A stretch of 47,450 nucleotides of DNA, taken from NCBI GenBank assembly GCA_902781095.1, contig CACZHW010000017.1, positions 1-47,450 on the forward strand. Reading direction: 5' to 3'. This DNA is from an uncultured Eubacteriales bacterium (GTDB lineage: Bacteria; Bacillota; Clostridia; Christensenellales; Aristaeellaceae). The notes under the pieces were generated by a model. That model did no database searches. It had not been told where the DNA came from and saw only the letters and a list, made by a program, of their open reading frames with translations. Position 1 is the first letter of the stretch. Each line of letters begins with the position of its first letter. Below, piece after piece: positions 33,151 to 42,678 of the stretch. The position numbers and the translations under genes are program-made.

Positions 33151-33875
33151 GTATTTACGACATCATTCCGGTGGGGGAGCGCCTTTCGGGCAACACCTAT
33201 CCGGGCAGGGGCATCATCATCGGCAGAACGGCGGACGGGAAGAAGGCCGCCATCGCTTACTTCATCATGGGCAGGAGCCGCAACAGCCGCAACCGCGTCT
33301 TCGTAAAGCGCGGGGACGAGGTGTTTACGGAGCCCTTCGACGAGAAGCTCGTGGAGGACCCGAGCCTCATCATCTACGCTGCGGTCCGCTCCTGCGGCAA
33401 GTGCCTGGTGGTGACCAACGGCGACCAGACCGACACCGTCGTGGAGGGCCTTGCGCAGGGCAAGACCTTCGCCGGCGCGCTGGAGAGCCGCGCGTTCGAG
33501 CCGGACGCGCCCAACTTCACGTCGAGAATCTCCGGCATGCTGACCTTTGAAGACGGTGACTTCACCTACGAGATGAGCATCCTGAAGAGCGTGGACGCCG
33601 AGGGAAGCGCCTGCGCCCGCTACACGTTCAGCTATCCCTCCGTCGCGGGGCTCGGCCACTTTATCCACACCTACGTCTGCGACGGCAGCCCCATCCCGAC
33701 CTTCCAGGGCGAGCCGGAGCGCGTGCCCGTCTGCGACGACATCGACGCGTTTACAAACGAAGTCTGGGAGGCGCTGGACGAAAACAACCGGATTTCCCTG
33801 TACGTCCGCCAGATCGACCTTGCAACCGGCGAAACCTGCGACCGCATGATCAACGCAAACGGAGGCCAGCAATGA
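33147..33875 (+). CDS. purO: IMP cyclohydrolase, archaeal PurO-like
   Basis: This 242-residue protein resembles the IMP cyclohydrolase family first known as PurO in archaea (segments GRGIIIGRTADGKKAAIAYFIMGRS, abbreviated, and NRVFVKRG). It would close FAICAR to IMP, the last step of the pathway. The context supports this strongly: the next gene encodes only the AICAR transformylase half of PurH, so a separate cyclohydrolase is required. It overlaps purN and the transformylase gene by four bases each, with GGGGAGGA before its ATG. The family call is by memory of the sequence pattern and the missing-step argument. Confidence 0.83.
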   Translation: MSIYDIIPVGERLSGNTYPGRGIIIGRTADGKKAAIAYFIMGRSRNSRNRVFVKRGDEVFTEPFDEKLVEDPSLIIYAAVRSCGKCLVVTNGDQTDTVVEGLAQGKTFAGALESRAFEPDAPNFTSRISGMLTFEDGDFTYEMSILKSVDAEGSACARYTFSYPSVAGLGHFIHTYVCDGSPIPTFQGEPERVPVCDDIDAFTNEVWEALDENNRISLYVRQIDLATGETCDRMINANGGQQ

Positions 33876-35053
33876 AAGAGTTCCAGCTTAAGTACGGGTG
33901 CAACCCCAACCAGAAGCCCGCGCGCATCTTCATGCACGACGGAAGCGATCTGCCCATCGAGATCCTGTCCGGCCGCCCCGGATACATCAACTTCCTGGAT
34001 GCCTTCAATTCCTGGCAGCTGGTGCGGGAACTGAAGGCGGCCTGCGGCCTGCCGGCTGCAGCCTCCTTCAAGCACGTCAGCCCCGCGGGCGCCGCGATGG
34101 GCATCCCGCTCTCCGACGCGGAAAAGCGCGCCTGCTTTGTCGATGACATCGAAGGGCTGGACGAATCCCCGCTCGCCTGCGCGTTCGCCCGGGCCAGGGG
34201 CACGGACCGCATGTGCTCCTTCGGCGACTGGATCGCGCTGTCTGACCCGTGCGACGCCGTGACGGCGCGCCTGGTGAAGCGCGAGGTGTCCGACGGCATC
34301 ATCGCCCCCGGCTACTCGGAGGAGGCGCTCGCCATCCTGAAGGAGAAGCGCAAGGGCAGCTACAACATCGTTAGAATCGACCCCGATTTCGTGCCGGATC
34401 CCGTCGAGCACAAGCAGGTCTTCGGCATCACCTTCGAGCAGGGGAGAAACAACTACGCCATCGGGGCGGACCAGCTGGAGAACATCGTGACGGCGAACCG
34501 GCAGCTGCCGGCGGAGGCCGTGCGCGATCTCATCGTCGCGCTGATCACCCTCAAGTACACGCAGTCCAACTCCGTGTGCTACGCGCACAACGGGCAGGCA
34601 ATCGGCGTGGGCGCGGGGCAGCAGTCGCGCATCCACTGCACGCGCCTGGCCGGCGGCAAGGCGGACACCTGGTTCCTGCGCCAGCACGAGAAGGTGCTGA
34701 ACCTGCCCTTCAAAAAGCTGGGCCGTCCGGACCGTGACAACGTGATCGACGCCTACATCAACCAGAACGAGGAGGACGTGACGGCGGAAGGCAACTGGCA
34801 GAAGTACTTCGAGCGCCGGCCGGAGCCCTTCACCCGCGAAGAGCAGCGGGCGTACCTGGATACGATCACCGGTGTCAGCCTGGGATCGGACGCCTTCTTC
34901 CCGTTCTCCGACAACATCGAGCGGGCGAAGCGCAGCGGCGTCTCCTACATCGCGGAGCCGGGCGGATCCATCCGCGACGACGCGGTCATCGAATGCTGCG
35001 ACAAGTACGGCATGGTGATGGCCTTTACCGCGATGCGCCTGTTCCACCACTGA
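33872..35053 (+). CDS. purH: AICAR transformylase, stand-alone PurH domain
   Basis: The 393-residue protein corresponds to the C-terminal transformylase domain of bifunctional PurH and formylates AICAR with 10-formyl-THF. It starts with LKYGCNPNQKPARIF, and has SFKHVSPAGAAMGIPL (the catalytic K-H-x-S-P-A-G motif), SDGIIAPGYSEEAL, and SNSVCYAHNGQAIGVGAGQQSR with the Gly-rich substrate loop. The N-terminal IMP cyclohydrolase (MGS-like) domain is missing, and the neighbouring purO-like gene fills that role. It begins inside the purO-like stop (ATGA). Confidence 0.93.
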   Translation: MKEFQLKYGCNPNQKPARIFMHDGSDLPIEILSGRPGYINFLDAFNSWQLVRELKAACGLPAAASFKHVSPAGAAMGIPLSDAEKRACFVDDIEGLDESPLACAFARARGTDRMCSFGDWIALSDPCDAVTARLVKREVSDGIIAPGYSEEALAILKEKRKGSYNIVRIDPDFVPDPVEHKQVFGITFEQGRNNYAIGADQLENIVTANRQLPAEAVRDLIVALITLKYTQSNSVCYAHNGQAIGVGAGQQSRIHCTRLAGGKADTWFLRQHEKVLNLPFKKLGRPDRDNVIDAYINQNEEDVTAEGNWQKYFERRPEPFTREEQRAYLDTITGVSLGSDAFFPFSDNIERAKRSGVSYIAEPGGSIRDDAVIECCDKYGMVMAFTAMRLFHH

Positions 35054-35069
35054 GAAAGGGCTTTTGACA

Positions 35070-36335
35070 ATGAAAATCATGGTCGTCGGCGGAGGCGGGC
35101 GGGAGCACGCCATCATCCGCAAACTGAAGGAGAACCCGCAGGCTGAGACGATCTTCGCCCTGCCCGGAAACGGCGGCATCGCGGCGGACGCGCAGTGCGT
35201 GCCCATCGCGGCCACGGACATCGAGGGGATCGTCCGCTTCGCCGTGGAGACGGGGATCGATTACGCGGTGGTCGCGCCCGACGATCCCCTGGTCTTGGGC
35301 GCCGTAAACCGGCTGGAGGCGGAGGGCATCCCCTGCTTCGGCCCCCGCAGCGAGGCGGCGATCATCGAGGGCAGCAAGATTTTCGCCAAGAACTTAATGA
35401 AGAAGTACAGCATCCCCACCGCGGCCTGTGAGGTCTTCGACGACCTGGACGCGGCGCTGGCCTTTGTCGAAACCGCGCCGCTGCCCGCCGTCATCAAGGC
35501 GGACGGGCTGGCGCTGGGCAAGGGCGTCATCATCGCGGAGACCCGGGACGAGGCGCGCGACGCGCTGCGGGGAATGATGCTGGACCGCCGCTTCGGCAAG
35601 AGCGGCGAGCGCGTGGTCATCGAGGAATTCCTGACGGGGCCGGAGGTTTCCGTGCTCTCCTTTACGGACGGCGAGACCGTCGTGCCCATGGTTTCCTCCA
35701 TGGACCACAAACGGGCCGGGGAGGGGGACACGGGCCCCAACACCGGCGGCATGGGCACCATCGCTCCCAATCCGTTTTACACGCCGGAGATTGCGGAGCG
35801 CTGCATGCGGGAAATCTTCCTGCCCACCATCCGCGCCATGAAGGCGGAAGGGCGCACTTTCAAAGGCTGCCTCTACTTCGGCCTGATGCTGACGCCGCAG
35901 GGCCCGAAGGTCATCGAGTACAACTGCCGCTTCGGCGATCCGGAGACGCAGGTGGTGCTTCCGCTGCTTGAAAGCGACCTCCTGACCGTCATGCAGGCGG
36001 TGACGCGCGGCGAGCTCGCCTCCGTCCCGGTGCGGTTTGCTGGGGGCGCCTGCTGCTGCGTCGTCATGGCCTCCGCGGGATACCCGACGGCCTACGAGAA
36101 GGGCTTTGCGATCACCATCCCGGAAGCGGTCCGCCCCTTCGTCTACGTGGCGGGCGCGGCGCTGCGGGACGGGCAGCTCGTCACCAGCGGCGGCCGCGTG
36201 CTGGGCGTCACGGGCCTGGGAGACGACCTCCGGGCGGCCGTGCGGGCGGCGTACGAGCGGACAGCGCAGATCTCCTTTGAAAACGCCGTTTACCGCAGGG
36301 ATATCGGACAGCGCGCGCTGCGGATGGAGGGATGA
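35070..36335 (+). CDS. purD: GAR synthetase (phosphoribosylamine-glycine ligase)
   Basis: The 421-residue ATP-grasp enzyme joins phosphoribosylamine and glycine. It starts MKIMVVGGGGREHAII, has the ATP-grasp lysine region LPAVIKADGLALGKGVIIAE (abbreviated from a longer stretch), GPNTGGMGTIAPNPFY, and FGDPETQVVLPLL near the metal site. ATG 35070 follows GAGAAAGGG. Its substrate phosphoribosylamine is very labile and comes from the purF-like protein of this operon. Confidence 0.97.
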   Translation: MKIMVVGGGGREHAIIRKLKENPQAETIFALPGNGGIAADAQCVPIAATDIEGIVRFAVETGIDYAVVAPDDPLVLGAVNRLEAEGIPCFGPRSEAAIIEGSKIFAKNLMKKYSIPTAACEVFDDLDAALAFVETAPLPAVIKADGLALGKGVIIAETRDEARDALRGMMLDRRFGKSGERVVIEEFLTGPEVSVLSFTDGETVVPMVSSMDHKRAGEGDTGPNTGGMGTIAPNPFYTPEIAERCMREIFLPTIRAMKAEGRTFKGCLYFGLMLTPQGPKVIEYNCRFGDPETQVVLPLLESDLLTVMQAVTRGELASVPVRFAGGACCCVVMASAGYPTAYEKGFAITIPEAVRPFVYVAGAALRDGQLVTSGGRVLGVTGLGDDLRAAVRAAYERTAQISFENAVYRRDIGQRALRMEG

Positions 36336-36336
36336 C

Positions 36337-39300
36337 ATGGTTTACAGAGTATACGTCGAGAAAAAGCCGGAGCATGCGCACGAGGCGCGCACGCTCCTTT
36401 CGGATTGCCGGAATCTGCTGGGCCTCCGCCGCCTGACCGGCGTGCGCCTCCTCAACCGCTACGACGTGGAGAACATCGGGGAGGAGCTCTTCCGGCAGGC
36501 CGTGCCGACGGTCTTCTCCGAGCCGCAGACGGACGTTGTTACGGACGAACTGCCGAAGGACGCGGGGACCGTCTTTGCGGTGGAATACCTGCCCGGGCAG
36601 TTTGACCAGCGCGCGGACAGCGCCGCGCAGTGCATCCAGATCCTTTCCCGGGGGGAGCGCCCGCTCGTCCACTCCGCGAAGGTTTACCTGCTTGCGGGAG
36701 ACCTGCTGCCGGAAGACGTCGCGGCCGTCAAAAAGTACGTGATCAACCCGGTGGAGGCGCGCGAAGCGGCGCTGGAGAAGCCGGAGACGCTGGCGATGAA
36801 GTTCACCGTCCCCACCGGCGTAAAGACGCTGACGGGCTTTATCGGGATGGACCGCGGCGCGCTGGAGAAGATGGCCGGCGAAATGGGGCTGGCCATGGAC
36901 ACGGACGATCTGGCTTTCTGCCAGGCGTACTTTCAAAGCGAGCACCGCGACCCCACGATCACCGAAATCCGGATGATCGACACCTACTGGTCGGATCACT
37001 GCCGACACACCACCTTCCTCACGCATCTGGAGAACGTGCGCTTTGAGGATCCGCTGCTCGCCTCCGCCTACGAGGATTACCTGGAGCTCCGGCGCGAGCT
37101 GGGGCGGCAGGAGCGCCCGGTGACGCTGATGGACCTGGCGACGATCGCCATGCGGGGGCTGAAGGCGCAGGGAAAGCTGCCCCGGCTGGACGAATCCGAG
37201 GAGATCAACGCCTGCACCGTCAAGATGGACGTGACGGTGGACGGGAAGGCGGAACCGTGGCTGCTGCTGTTTAAAAACGAGACCCACAACCACCCGACGG
37301 AGATCGAACCCTTCGGCGGAGCCGCGACCTGCATCGGCGGCGCGATCCGCGATCCGCTCTCCGGCCGGGCCTACGTCTACGGCGCCATGCGCGTGACGGG
37401 CGCGGCGGACCCGACCGTCCCCGTGTCCCAGACCATCCCCGGCAAGCTGAGCCAGCGCAAGATCGTGACCTCGGCTGCGGCGGGATATTCCTCCTACGGC
37501 AACCAGATCGGCCTGGCCACGGGCATCGTGGACGAGATCTACCATCCCGGCTACGCGGCCAAGCGCATGGAGATCGGCGCCGTGGTGGCGGCCGCGCCGC
37601 AGAAAAACGTGCGGCGCGAACGCCCGCAGCCCGGCGACGTGGTCATCCTGCTGGGCGGCTCCACGGGCCGGGACGGCATCGGCGGCGCGACCGGCTCCTC
37701 CAAGGCGCACAACGCTCATTCCGTGGAGACCTGCGGGGCGGAGGTGCAGAAGGGCAACGCGCCGGAAGAGCGCAAGCTGCAGCGGCTGTTCCGCAACCCC
37801 GCGGCGACGCGCCTCATCAAGCGCTGCAACGACTTCGGCGCCGGCGGCGTCTCCGTGGCCATCGGGGAGCTGGCGGACGGCCTTGTCATCGACCTGAACG
37901 CCGTACCCCGCAAGTACGAGGGACTGGACGGCACGGAGCTGGCGATTTCCGAATCGCAGGAGCGCATGGCCGTCGTTGTGGCGCCGGAGGACGTCACGGC
38001 CTTCCTCGCCCTGGCGGACGCGGAAAACCTGCAGGCCTGCCCGGTTGCCGAGGTGACGGAGTCCCCGCGCCTGGTGATGAACTGGAACGGGCAGACCATC
38101 GTGGACGTAAGCCGCGAGTTTTTGAATTCCAACGGCGCCGTCAAGCATGCGAACGCCTGCCCCGCGGCGCCCGCGGATATGCGGGAGACCGTCGAGGGCG
38201 GGTTTACGGAGAACCTTACGCGCCTTGTGTCGGATCTGGGTCTGTGCTCCAGGCGCGGCCTGGCGGAGCGGTTTGACTCCACTATCGGCGCGGGCACCGT
38301 GCTCATGCCCTTCGGCGGCGTGCGGCAGCTGACACCGATCCAGGCGATGGTGCAGAAGGTCTCCCTGGAGACGGGCCACACCGACGACGTCTCCATGATG
38401 GCCTGGGGCTATAACCCGTACCTCACGGAGAAGAGCCCGTTCCACGGTGCCTACCTGGCGGTCGTGGAATCGGTCAGCAAGCTGCTGGCGACCGGCGCGA
38501 ACCTTACGGATACCTACCTGACCTTCCAGGAGTACTTCTGCAAACCCGGCGCGGACGCAAGGCGCTGGGGACAGCCGCTGGCGGCGCTGCTGGGCGCCTT
38601 CCGCGCGCAGATGGATCTGGGTATCGCCAGCATCGGCGGCAAGGATTCCATGTCCGGCTCCTTCGAAAAGCTGGATGTGCCGCCGACCCTCGTCAGCTTC
38701 GCGGTGACGACGGGCAAGGTGCAGGACGTGGTCAGCCCCGAGCTCAAGGCGGCGGGGGACAAGCTCGTCTGCCTTGCGGCCGAATACGGCGACAACGGAA
38801 TGCCGGACCTGGCTTCCCTCAGGCGCGTGTTCGCCGAAGTGCAGCGCCTGACGGCGGAGGGCCGGGTGAAGGCCTGCTACGCGCCCGGACTGGGCGGCAT
38901 CGGCGCCGCAGCCTTTAAGATGGCCATCGGAAACGGGCTGGGCGTGCGCTTTGCCGAGGAGCTGACCCCGCAGGACCTCTTCCGCACCCGTTACGGCGTC
39001 TTCCTGCTGGAAGTAGCGGCGGACGAGGAGGCCGGCTTCCCGGTCGGCACCGTCACAGCGGAGCCTTTGCTGTGCCTCGCCGGGGAATCCGTCCGGCTGG
39101 AGGACCTGCTTTCCCCCTATGAAAACCGGCTGGAGGGCGTCTACAGCTGCAACATCGCCCCCTCGCAGGAGAATGTCCCCGTCTACAGCCATGCGGCGGA
39201 GGCGTGGCCTTCGCCTGCCGTAAAGCACGCGCGGCCGCGGGTGCTCATCCCCGCCTTCCCGGGCACCAACTGCGAAATCGACAGCGCGAGGGCGGTGCGG

Positions 39301-40029
39301 GACGCGGGGGCGGAGCCGGAGATCTTCGTGGTGCGCAACCTCGGCGCGGAGCAGATTGCGGCCTCCGTGGAGGCCTTCGCCGCGCGCGTCGCGGACAGCC
39401 AGATAATCTTCATCCCCGGCGGCTTCTCCGGCGGCGACGAGCCGGACGGCAGCGGAAAGTTCATCACCGCGTTCTTCCGCAACGCGGCGGTCAGCGAGCA
39501 GGTGATGAACCTGCTGCGGCGCAGGGACGGCCTCATGTGCGGTATCTGCAACGGCTTCCAGGCGCTCATCAAGCTGGGCCTCGTGCCCTACGGAGAGATC
39601 CGGGAGATGGACGCGCACTGCCCGACGCTGGCGGTCAACACCATCGGCCGTCACCAGTCCCGCATCGTGCGCACCCGCATCGCCTCCACGCTTTCGCCGT
39701 GGCTCTCCCTCATGCACGTGGGCGACATCGTAAACGTGCCGATTTCCCACGGCGAGGGCCGGTTCTTCGCGGAGCCGGAACTGATTGCCCGCCTTGCGGC
39801 AAACGGCCAGATCGCCACGCAGTACGTGGATCTGGACGGCAGGCCGACCGGCGACATCGCCTTCAACCCCAACGGGTCCATGGACGCCGTCGAGGGCATC
39901 ACCTCTCCGGACGGACGCGTCTTCGGCAAGATGGGACACAGTGAGCGCGTCGGCAGCGGCCTGTACCGTAACGTTCCCGGCAACTACGACATCCGGATGT
40001 TCGAAGCGGCTGTCCGGTACTTCAAATAA
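36337..40029 (+). CDS. purL: FGAM synthase, single-chain (PurL with fused glutaminase)
   Basis: The 1230-residue protein is the large single-chain form found in many Clostridia. It has a PurS-like N-terminal region (MVYRVYVEKKPEH), two PurM-like halves (TYWSDHCRHTTF; ETHNHPTEIEPFGGAATCIGG, shortened) and a C-terminal class I glutaminase. That domain starts PAFPGTNCEID, with nucleophile Cys in GICNGFQ (about residue 1071) and the His-Glu pair in SHGEGRF. No purS or purQ genes are therefore needed. It converts FGAR to FGAM. ATG 36337 follows GGAGGG one base after purD. In contrast to the PurF-like protein, this glutaminase is intact. Confidence 0.97.
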   Translation: MVYRVYVEKKPEHAHEARTLLSDCRNLLGLRRLTGVRLLNRYDVENIGEELFRQAVPTVFSEPQTDVVTDELPKDAGTVFAVEYLPGQFDQRADSAAQCIQILSRGERPLVHSAKVYLLAGDLLPEDVAAVKKYVINPVEAREAALEKPETLAMKFTVPTGVKTLTGFIGMDRGALEKMAGEMGLAMDTDDLAFCQAYFQSEHRDPTITEIRMIDTYWSDHCRHTTFLTHLENVRFEDPLLASAYEDYLELRRELGRQERPVTLMDLATIAMRGLKAQGKLPRLDESEEINACTVKMDVTVDGKAEPWLLLFKNETHNHPTEIEPFGGAATCIGGAIRDPLSGRAYVYGAMRVTGAADPTVPVSQTIPGKLSQRKIVTSAAAGYSSYGNQIGLATGIVDEIYHPGYAAKRMEIGAVVAAAPQKNVRRERPQPGDVVILLGGSTGRDGIGGATGSSKAHNAHSVETCGAEVQKGNAPEERKLQRLFRNPAATRLIKRCNDFGAGGVSVAIGELADGLVIDLNAVPRKYEGLDGTELAISESQERMAVVVAPEDVTAFLALADAENLQACPVAEVTESPRLVMNWNGQTIVDVSREFLNSNGAVKHANACPAAPADMRETVEGGFTENLTRLVSDLGLCSRRGLAERFDSTIGAGTVLMPFGGVRQLTPIQAMVQKVSLETGHTDDVSMMAWGYNPYLTEKSPFHGAYLAVVESVSKLLATGANLTDTYLTFQEYFCKPGADARRWGQPLAALLGAFRAQMDLGIASIGGKDSMSGSFEKLDVPPTLVSFAVTTGKVQDVVSPELKAAGDKLVCLAAEYGDNGMPDLASLRRVFAEVQRLTAEGRVKACYAPGLGGIGAAAFKMAIGNGLGVRFAEELTPQDLFRTRYGVFLLEVAADEEAGFPVGTVTAEPLLCLAGESVRLEDLLSPYENRLEGVYSCNIAPSQENVPVYSHAAEAWPSPAVKHARPRVLIPAFPGTNCEIDSARAVRDAGAEPEIFVVRNLGAEQIAASVEAFAARVADSQIIFIPGGFSGGDEPDGSGKFITAFFRNAAVSEQVMNLLRRRDGLMCGICNGFQALIKLGLVPYGEIREMDAHCPTLAVNTIGRHQSRIVRTRIASTLSPWLSLMHVGDIVNVPISHGEGRFFAEPELIARLAANGQIATQYVDLDGRPTGDIAFNPNGSMDAVEGITSPDGRVFGKMGHSERVGSGLYRNVPGNYDIRMFEAAVRYFK

Positions 40030-40041
40030 GGAGAAGAAAAA

Positions 40042-41709
40042 ATGACGGATATCGAAATCGCACAGGCGTGTCAGATGCAGCCGATCGGGGAGATCGCCAG
40101 GCGCGCGCACATCGACGAGCAGTTTGTGGAACCCTACGGCCGCTACAAGGCCAAGATCAACCCCGCGGCGCTGAAGGGCCGCCCCGAAAAGGACGGGCGG
40201 CTGATCCTGGTGACGGCCATCACGCCGACGCCTGCGGGCGAAGGCAAGACCACGACGACCATCGGCCTGGGCGACGGCCTGCGCCGCATCGGTAAGGACG
40301 TGACCATCGCCCTGCGGGAGCCCTCCCTGGGACCGGTCTTCGGCGTCAAGGGCGGCGCGGCCGGCGGCGGCTACGCGCAGGTGGTGCCGATGGAGGACAT
40401 CAACCTGCATTTCACCGGCGACTTCCACGCCATCGGCGCGGCCAACAACCTGCTGGCGGCCATGTTGGACAACCACATCCAGCAGGGCAACGCGCTGGGC
40501 ATCGACGTGCGCCGCATCACCTGGCGCCGCTGCGTGGACATGAACGACCGCCAGCTGCGCTTCATCGTGGACGGAATGGGCGGCAAGAGCAACGGCGTCC
40601 CGCGCGAGGACGGCTTCGACATCACGGTGGCCAGCGAGATCATGGCGATCTTCTGCCTGGCGACCTCCATCGACGACCTGAAGGCGCGCCTATCCCGCGT
40701 CATCGTCGGCTATAACTTCGAGGGAAAGCCGGTGACGGCGGGGGACCTCAAGGCCGTCGGCGCCATGACCGCGCTGCTCAAGGACGCGCTCTGGCCGAAT
40801 CTGGTGCAGACGCTGGAAGGCACGCCGGCCTTCGTGCACGGCGGGCCGTTCGCCAACATCGCGCACGGCTGCAACTCCATCTCCGCCACGAAGATGGCGC
40901 TGCGTCTCGGCGAATATACGGTTACCGAGGCCGGCTTCGGCGCGGACCTGGGCGCCGAGAAGTTCCTGGACATCAAGTGCCGCCAGGCCGGCCTGGTGCC
41001 GGACGCGGTCGTGGTCGTGGCGACCATCCGCGCCCTCAAGATGCACGGCGGAAAGGCGAAGCAGGAGCTGGGCACGGAGGATCTGGAGGCGCTGGAGCGC
41101 GGCCTGCCGAACCTGCTGCGCCACGTGCGCAACATCAAGACGGTGTACCATCTGCCTTGCGTGGTGGCGGTCAACCGCTTCCCGACGGACACGCAGAAGG
41201 AAGTCGACCTGCTCATCGAGCGCTGCGCGCAGCTGGGCGTCAAGGCCGTCCTGTCCGACGTCTGGGCGAAGGGCGGCGAAGGGGCTATCGAGCTGGCGAA
41301 CGAGGTCGTCCGCCTGTGCGAAGGGGAGCATGAGGCCTTCACCTTCTCCTACGAACTGGACGCGACCATCGAGGAGAAGATCGAGGCGGTCGTACGTCGC
41401 GTTTACGGCGGCAGCGGCATCGCCGTCAGCCCCGCGGCCAGGCGCCAGATGGCGGAGCTGACGGAGCTGGGCTTCGGCAACCTGCCGGTGTGCATCGCCA
41501 AGACGCAGTACAGCTTCTCGGACGACCCGAAGAAGCTGGGCGCTCCCGAAGACTTTGTGATGACGGTGCGCAATGTCAAGGTGTCCGCCGGCGCGGGCTT
41601 CATTGTCGTGCTCACGGGCGACATCCTGACCATGCCGGGCCTGCCGAAGCACCCGGCGGCGGAGAACATCGACGTGGACAGCGAGGGGCGCATCTCCGGG
41701 CTGTTCTGA
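40042..41709 (+). CDS. fhs: Formate-tetrahydrofolate ligase
   Basis: The 555-residue enzyme makes 10-formyl-THF from formate, ATP and THF. The P-loop region [20 protein letters not shown] lies near residues 59-78, followed by [26 protein letters not shown] conserved text, shortened. In an anaerobe without much oxidative formyl supply it feeds the two formylation steps (purN and the transformylase) encoded upstream. Placing it last in a ZTP-controlled operon makes regulatory sense, because ZMP rises when formyl-THF is short. ATG 40042 follows AAGGAGAAG. Confidence 0.98.
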   Translation: MTDIEIAQACQMQPIGEIARRAHIDEQFVEPYGRYKAKINPAALKGRPEKDGRLILVTAITPTPAGEGKTTTTIGLGDGLRRIGKDVTIALREPSLGPVFGVKGGAAGGGYAQVVPMEDINLHFTGDFHAIGAANNLLAAMLDNHIQQGNALGIDVRRITWRRCVDMNDRQLRFIVDGMGGKSNGVPREDGFDITVASEIMAIFCLATSIDDLKARLSRVIVGYNFEGKPVTAGDLKAVGAMTALLKDALWPNLVQTLEGTPAFVHGGPFANIAHGCNSISATKMALRLGEYTVTEAGFGADLGAEKFLDIKCRQAGLVPDAVVVVATIRALKMHGGKAKQELGTEDLEALERGLPNLLRHVRNIKTVYHLPCVVAVNRFPTDTQKEVDLLIERCAQLGVKAVLSDVWAKGGEGAIELANEVVRLCEGEHEAFTFSYELDATIEEKIEAVVRRVYGGSGIAVSPAARRQMAELTELGFGNLPVCIAKTQYSFSDDPKKLGAPEDFVMTVRNVKVSAGAGFIVVLTGDILTMPGLPKHPAAENIDVDSEGRISGLF

Positions 41710-41724
41710 TCCATCCTGAATACG

Positions 41725-41757
41725 AAACCGGCGCCGCAGAAAATGCGGCGCCGGTTT
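41725..41757. terminator. Bidirectional terminator between fhs and the AEC transporter
   Basis: AAACCGGCGCCGCA (41725-41738) pairs perfectly with TGCGGCGCCGGTTT (41744-41757) around GAAAA. The T-runs are short (three on each side), but the 14-bp stem is very strong. It serves the two convergent operons. Confidence 0.85.
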
Positions 41758-41781
41758 GTACGTAAACAGGATATGCGGGAC

Positions 41782-42672
41782 TCACAGGATCATTGCCACG
41801 GCCGGGATCGTCAGCATGGACAGCAGGGTGCTCCAGGCGGAAGCGCGCGCGGCGAAGACGGTGTCCCCGCCGTAGAGCTCCGCCTGCATGGAGACCATCG
41901 TACCCATGGGCATGGCGGTGAGCAGGATGAGCGTGCCGCGCACGGCGGCGCTGACGGGCAGCAGGCGCGTGATGACCATCACGAAAAGGGGCAGCAGGAT
42001 AAGCCGCAGCACCGCGGAGGTGTGGTAATCGGCGTCCTTTAAATCCCTGGTGCGGATACCGTAGATCCGGGTGCCGATGAGCAGCATCGTGAGCGGCGTC
42101 GTGAGGCCGCCCAGCAGGTCCAGCGTCTGGGAGAGGACGGGCGGCCAGCGCAGCTGCAGACAGAAGAGCGCAAACCCCGCGGCGGACGCGACGACGTTCG
42201 GGTTGAGCGCAGCGCGCTTCAGGCTGGCGGCTTCCCTGCCGCCCAGGATGCTGATGCCCACGGTCCAGGAGAGGAAGGCGAAGCCCGTGTTGTAGGCCAC
42301 GGCGTAGATCATCCAGTCCGGGTTGACCGCGAGGATGATGGGGTAGCCCATGAAGCCGCAGTTGGAAAAGCCCAGCAGGTTGGCCAGCACGGCGCGCCGC
42401 CCGTGCGGACGGTTGCGGTAGACAAGCCAGCCGACGGCGATGGACAGCAGGATGAAGACCATGGTGAGCAGCATGGTGATGAGGAAGCCGGAGAGCAGTT
42501 CCCGGCTGAATTCCCGCTGCATGTTGTAGAGGATGAGGCAGGGGGCCGTGATGCTGATGACCAGCTGCGTCAGGCTGTGGATGACGGCGTCGGTTAGGTA
42601 GCCGTTATGCCGGCACAGCGCGCCGACCAGCGCGACCAGGAAGAGGACGAAGACCTGTGTGGTGACATTCAT
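41782..42672 (-). CDS. AEC-family transporter (auxin efflux carrier type)
   Basis: The 296-residue protein is almost wholly hydrophobic, with about ten membrane segments in two five-helix halves. It carries G-F-S-N-C-G-F-M-G-Y-P and LTMLLIGTRIYGI, which fit bacterial AEC permeases that export or exchange organic acids such as malate. It is second in an operon after the CofE-like gene, with a 6-base gap. The substrate is unknown; the pairing with an amino-acid ligase-like protein could hint at an acidic peptide or amino acid (inference). Confidence 0.88.
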   Translation of the reverse strand: MNVTTQVFVLFLVALVGALCRHNGYLTDAVIHSLTQLVISITAPCLILYNMQREFSRELLSGFLITMLLTMVFILLSIAVGWLVYRNRPHGRRAVLANLLGFSNCGFMGYPIILAVNPDWMIYAVAYNTGFAFLSWTVGISILGGREAASLKRAALNPNVVASAAGFALFCLQLRWPPVLSQTLDLLGGLTTPLTMLLIGTRIYGIRTRDLKDADYHTSAVLRLILLPLFVMVITRLLPVSAAVRGTLILLTAMPMGTMVSMQAELYGGDTVFAARASAWSTLLSMLTIPAVAMIL

Positions 42673-42678
42673 GCGGCG

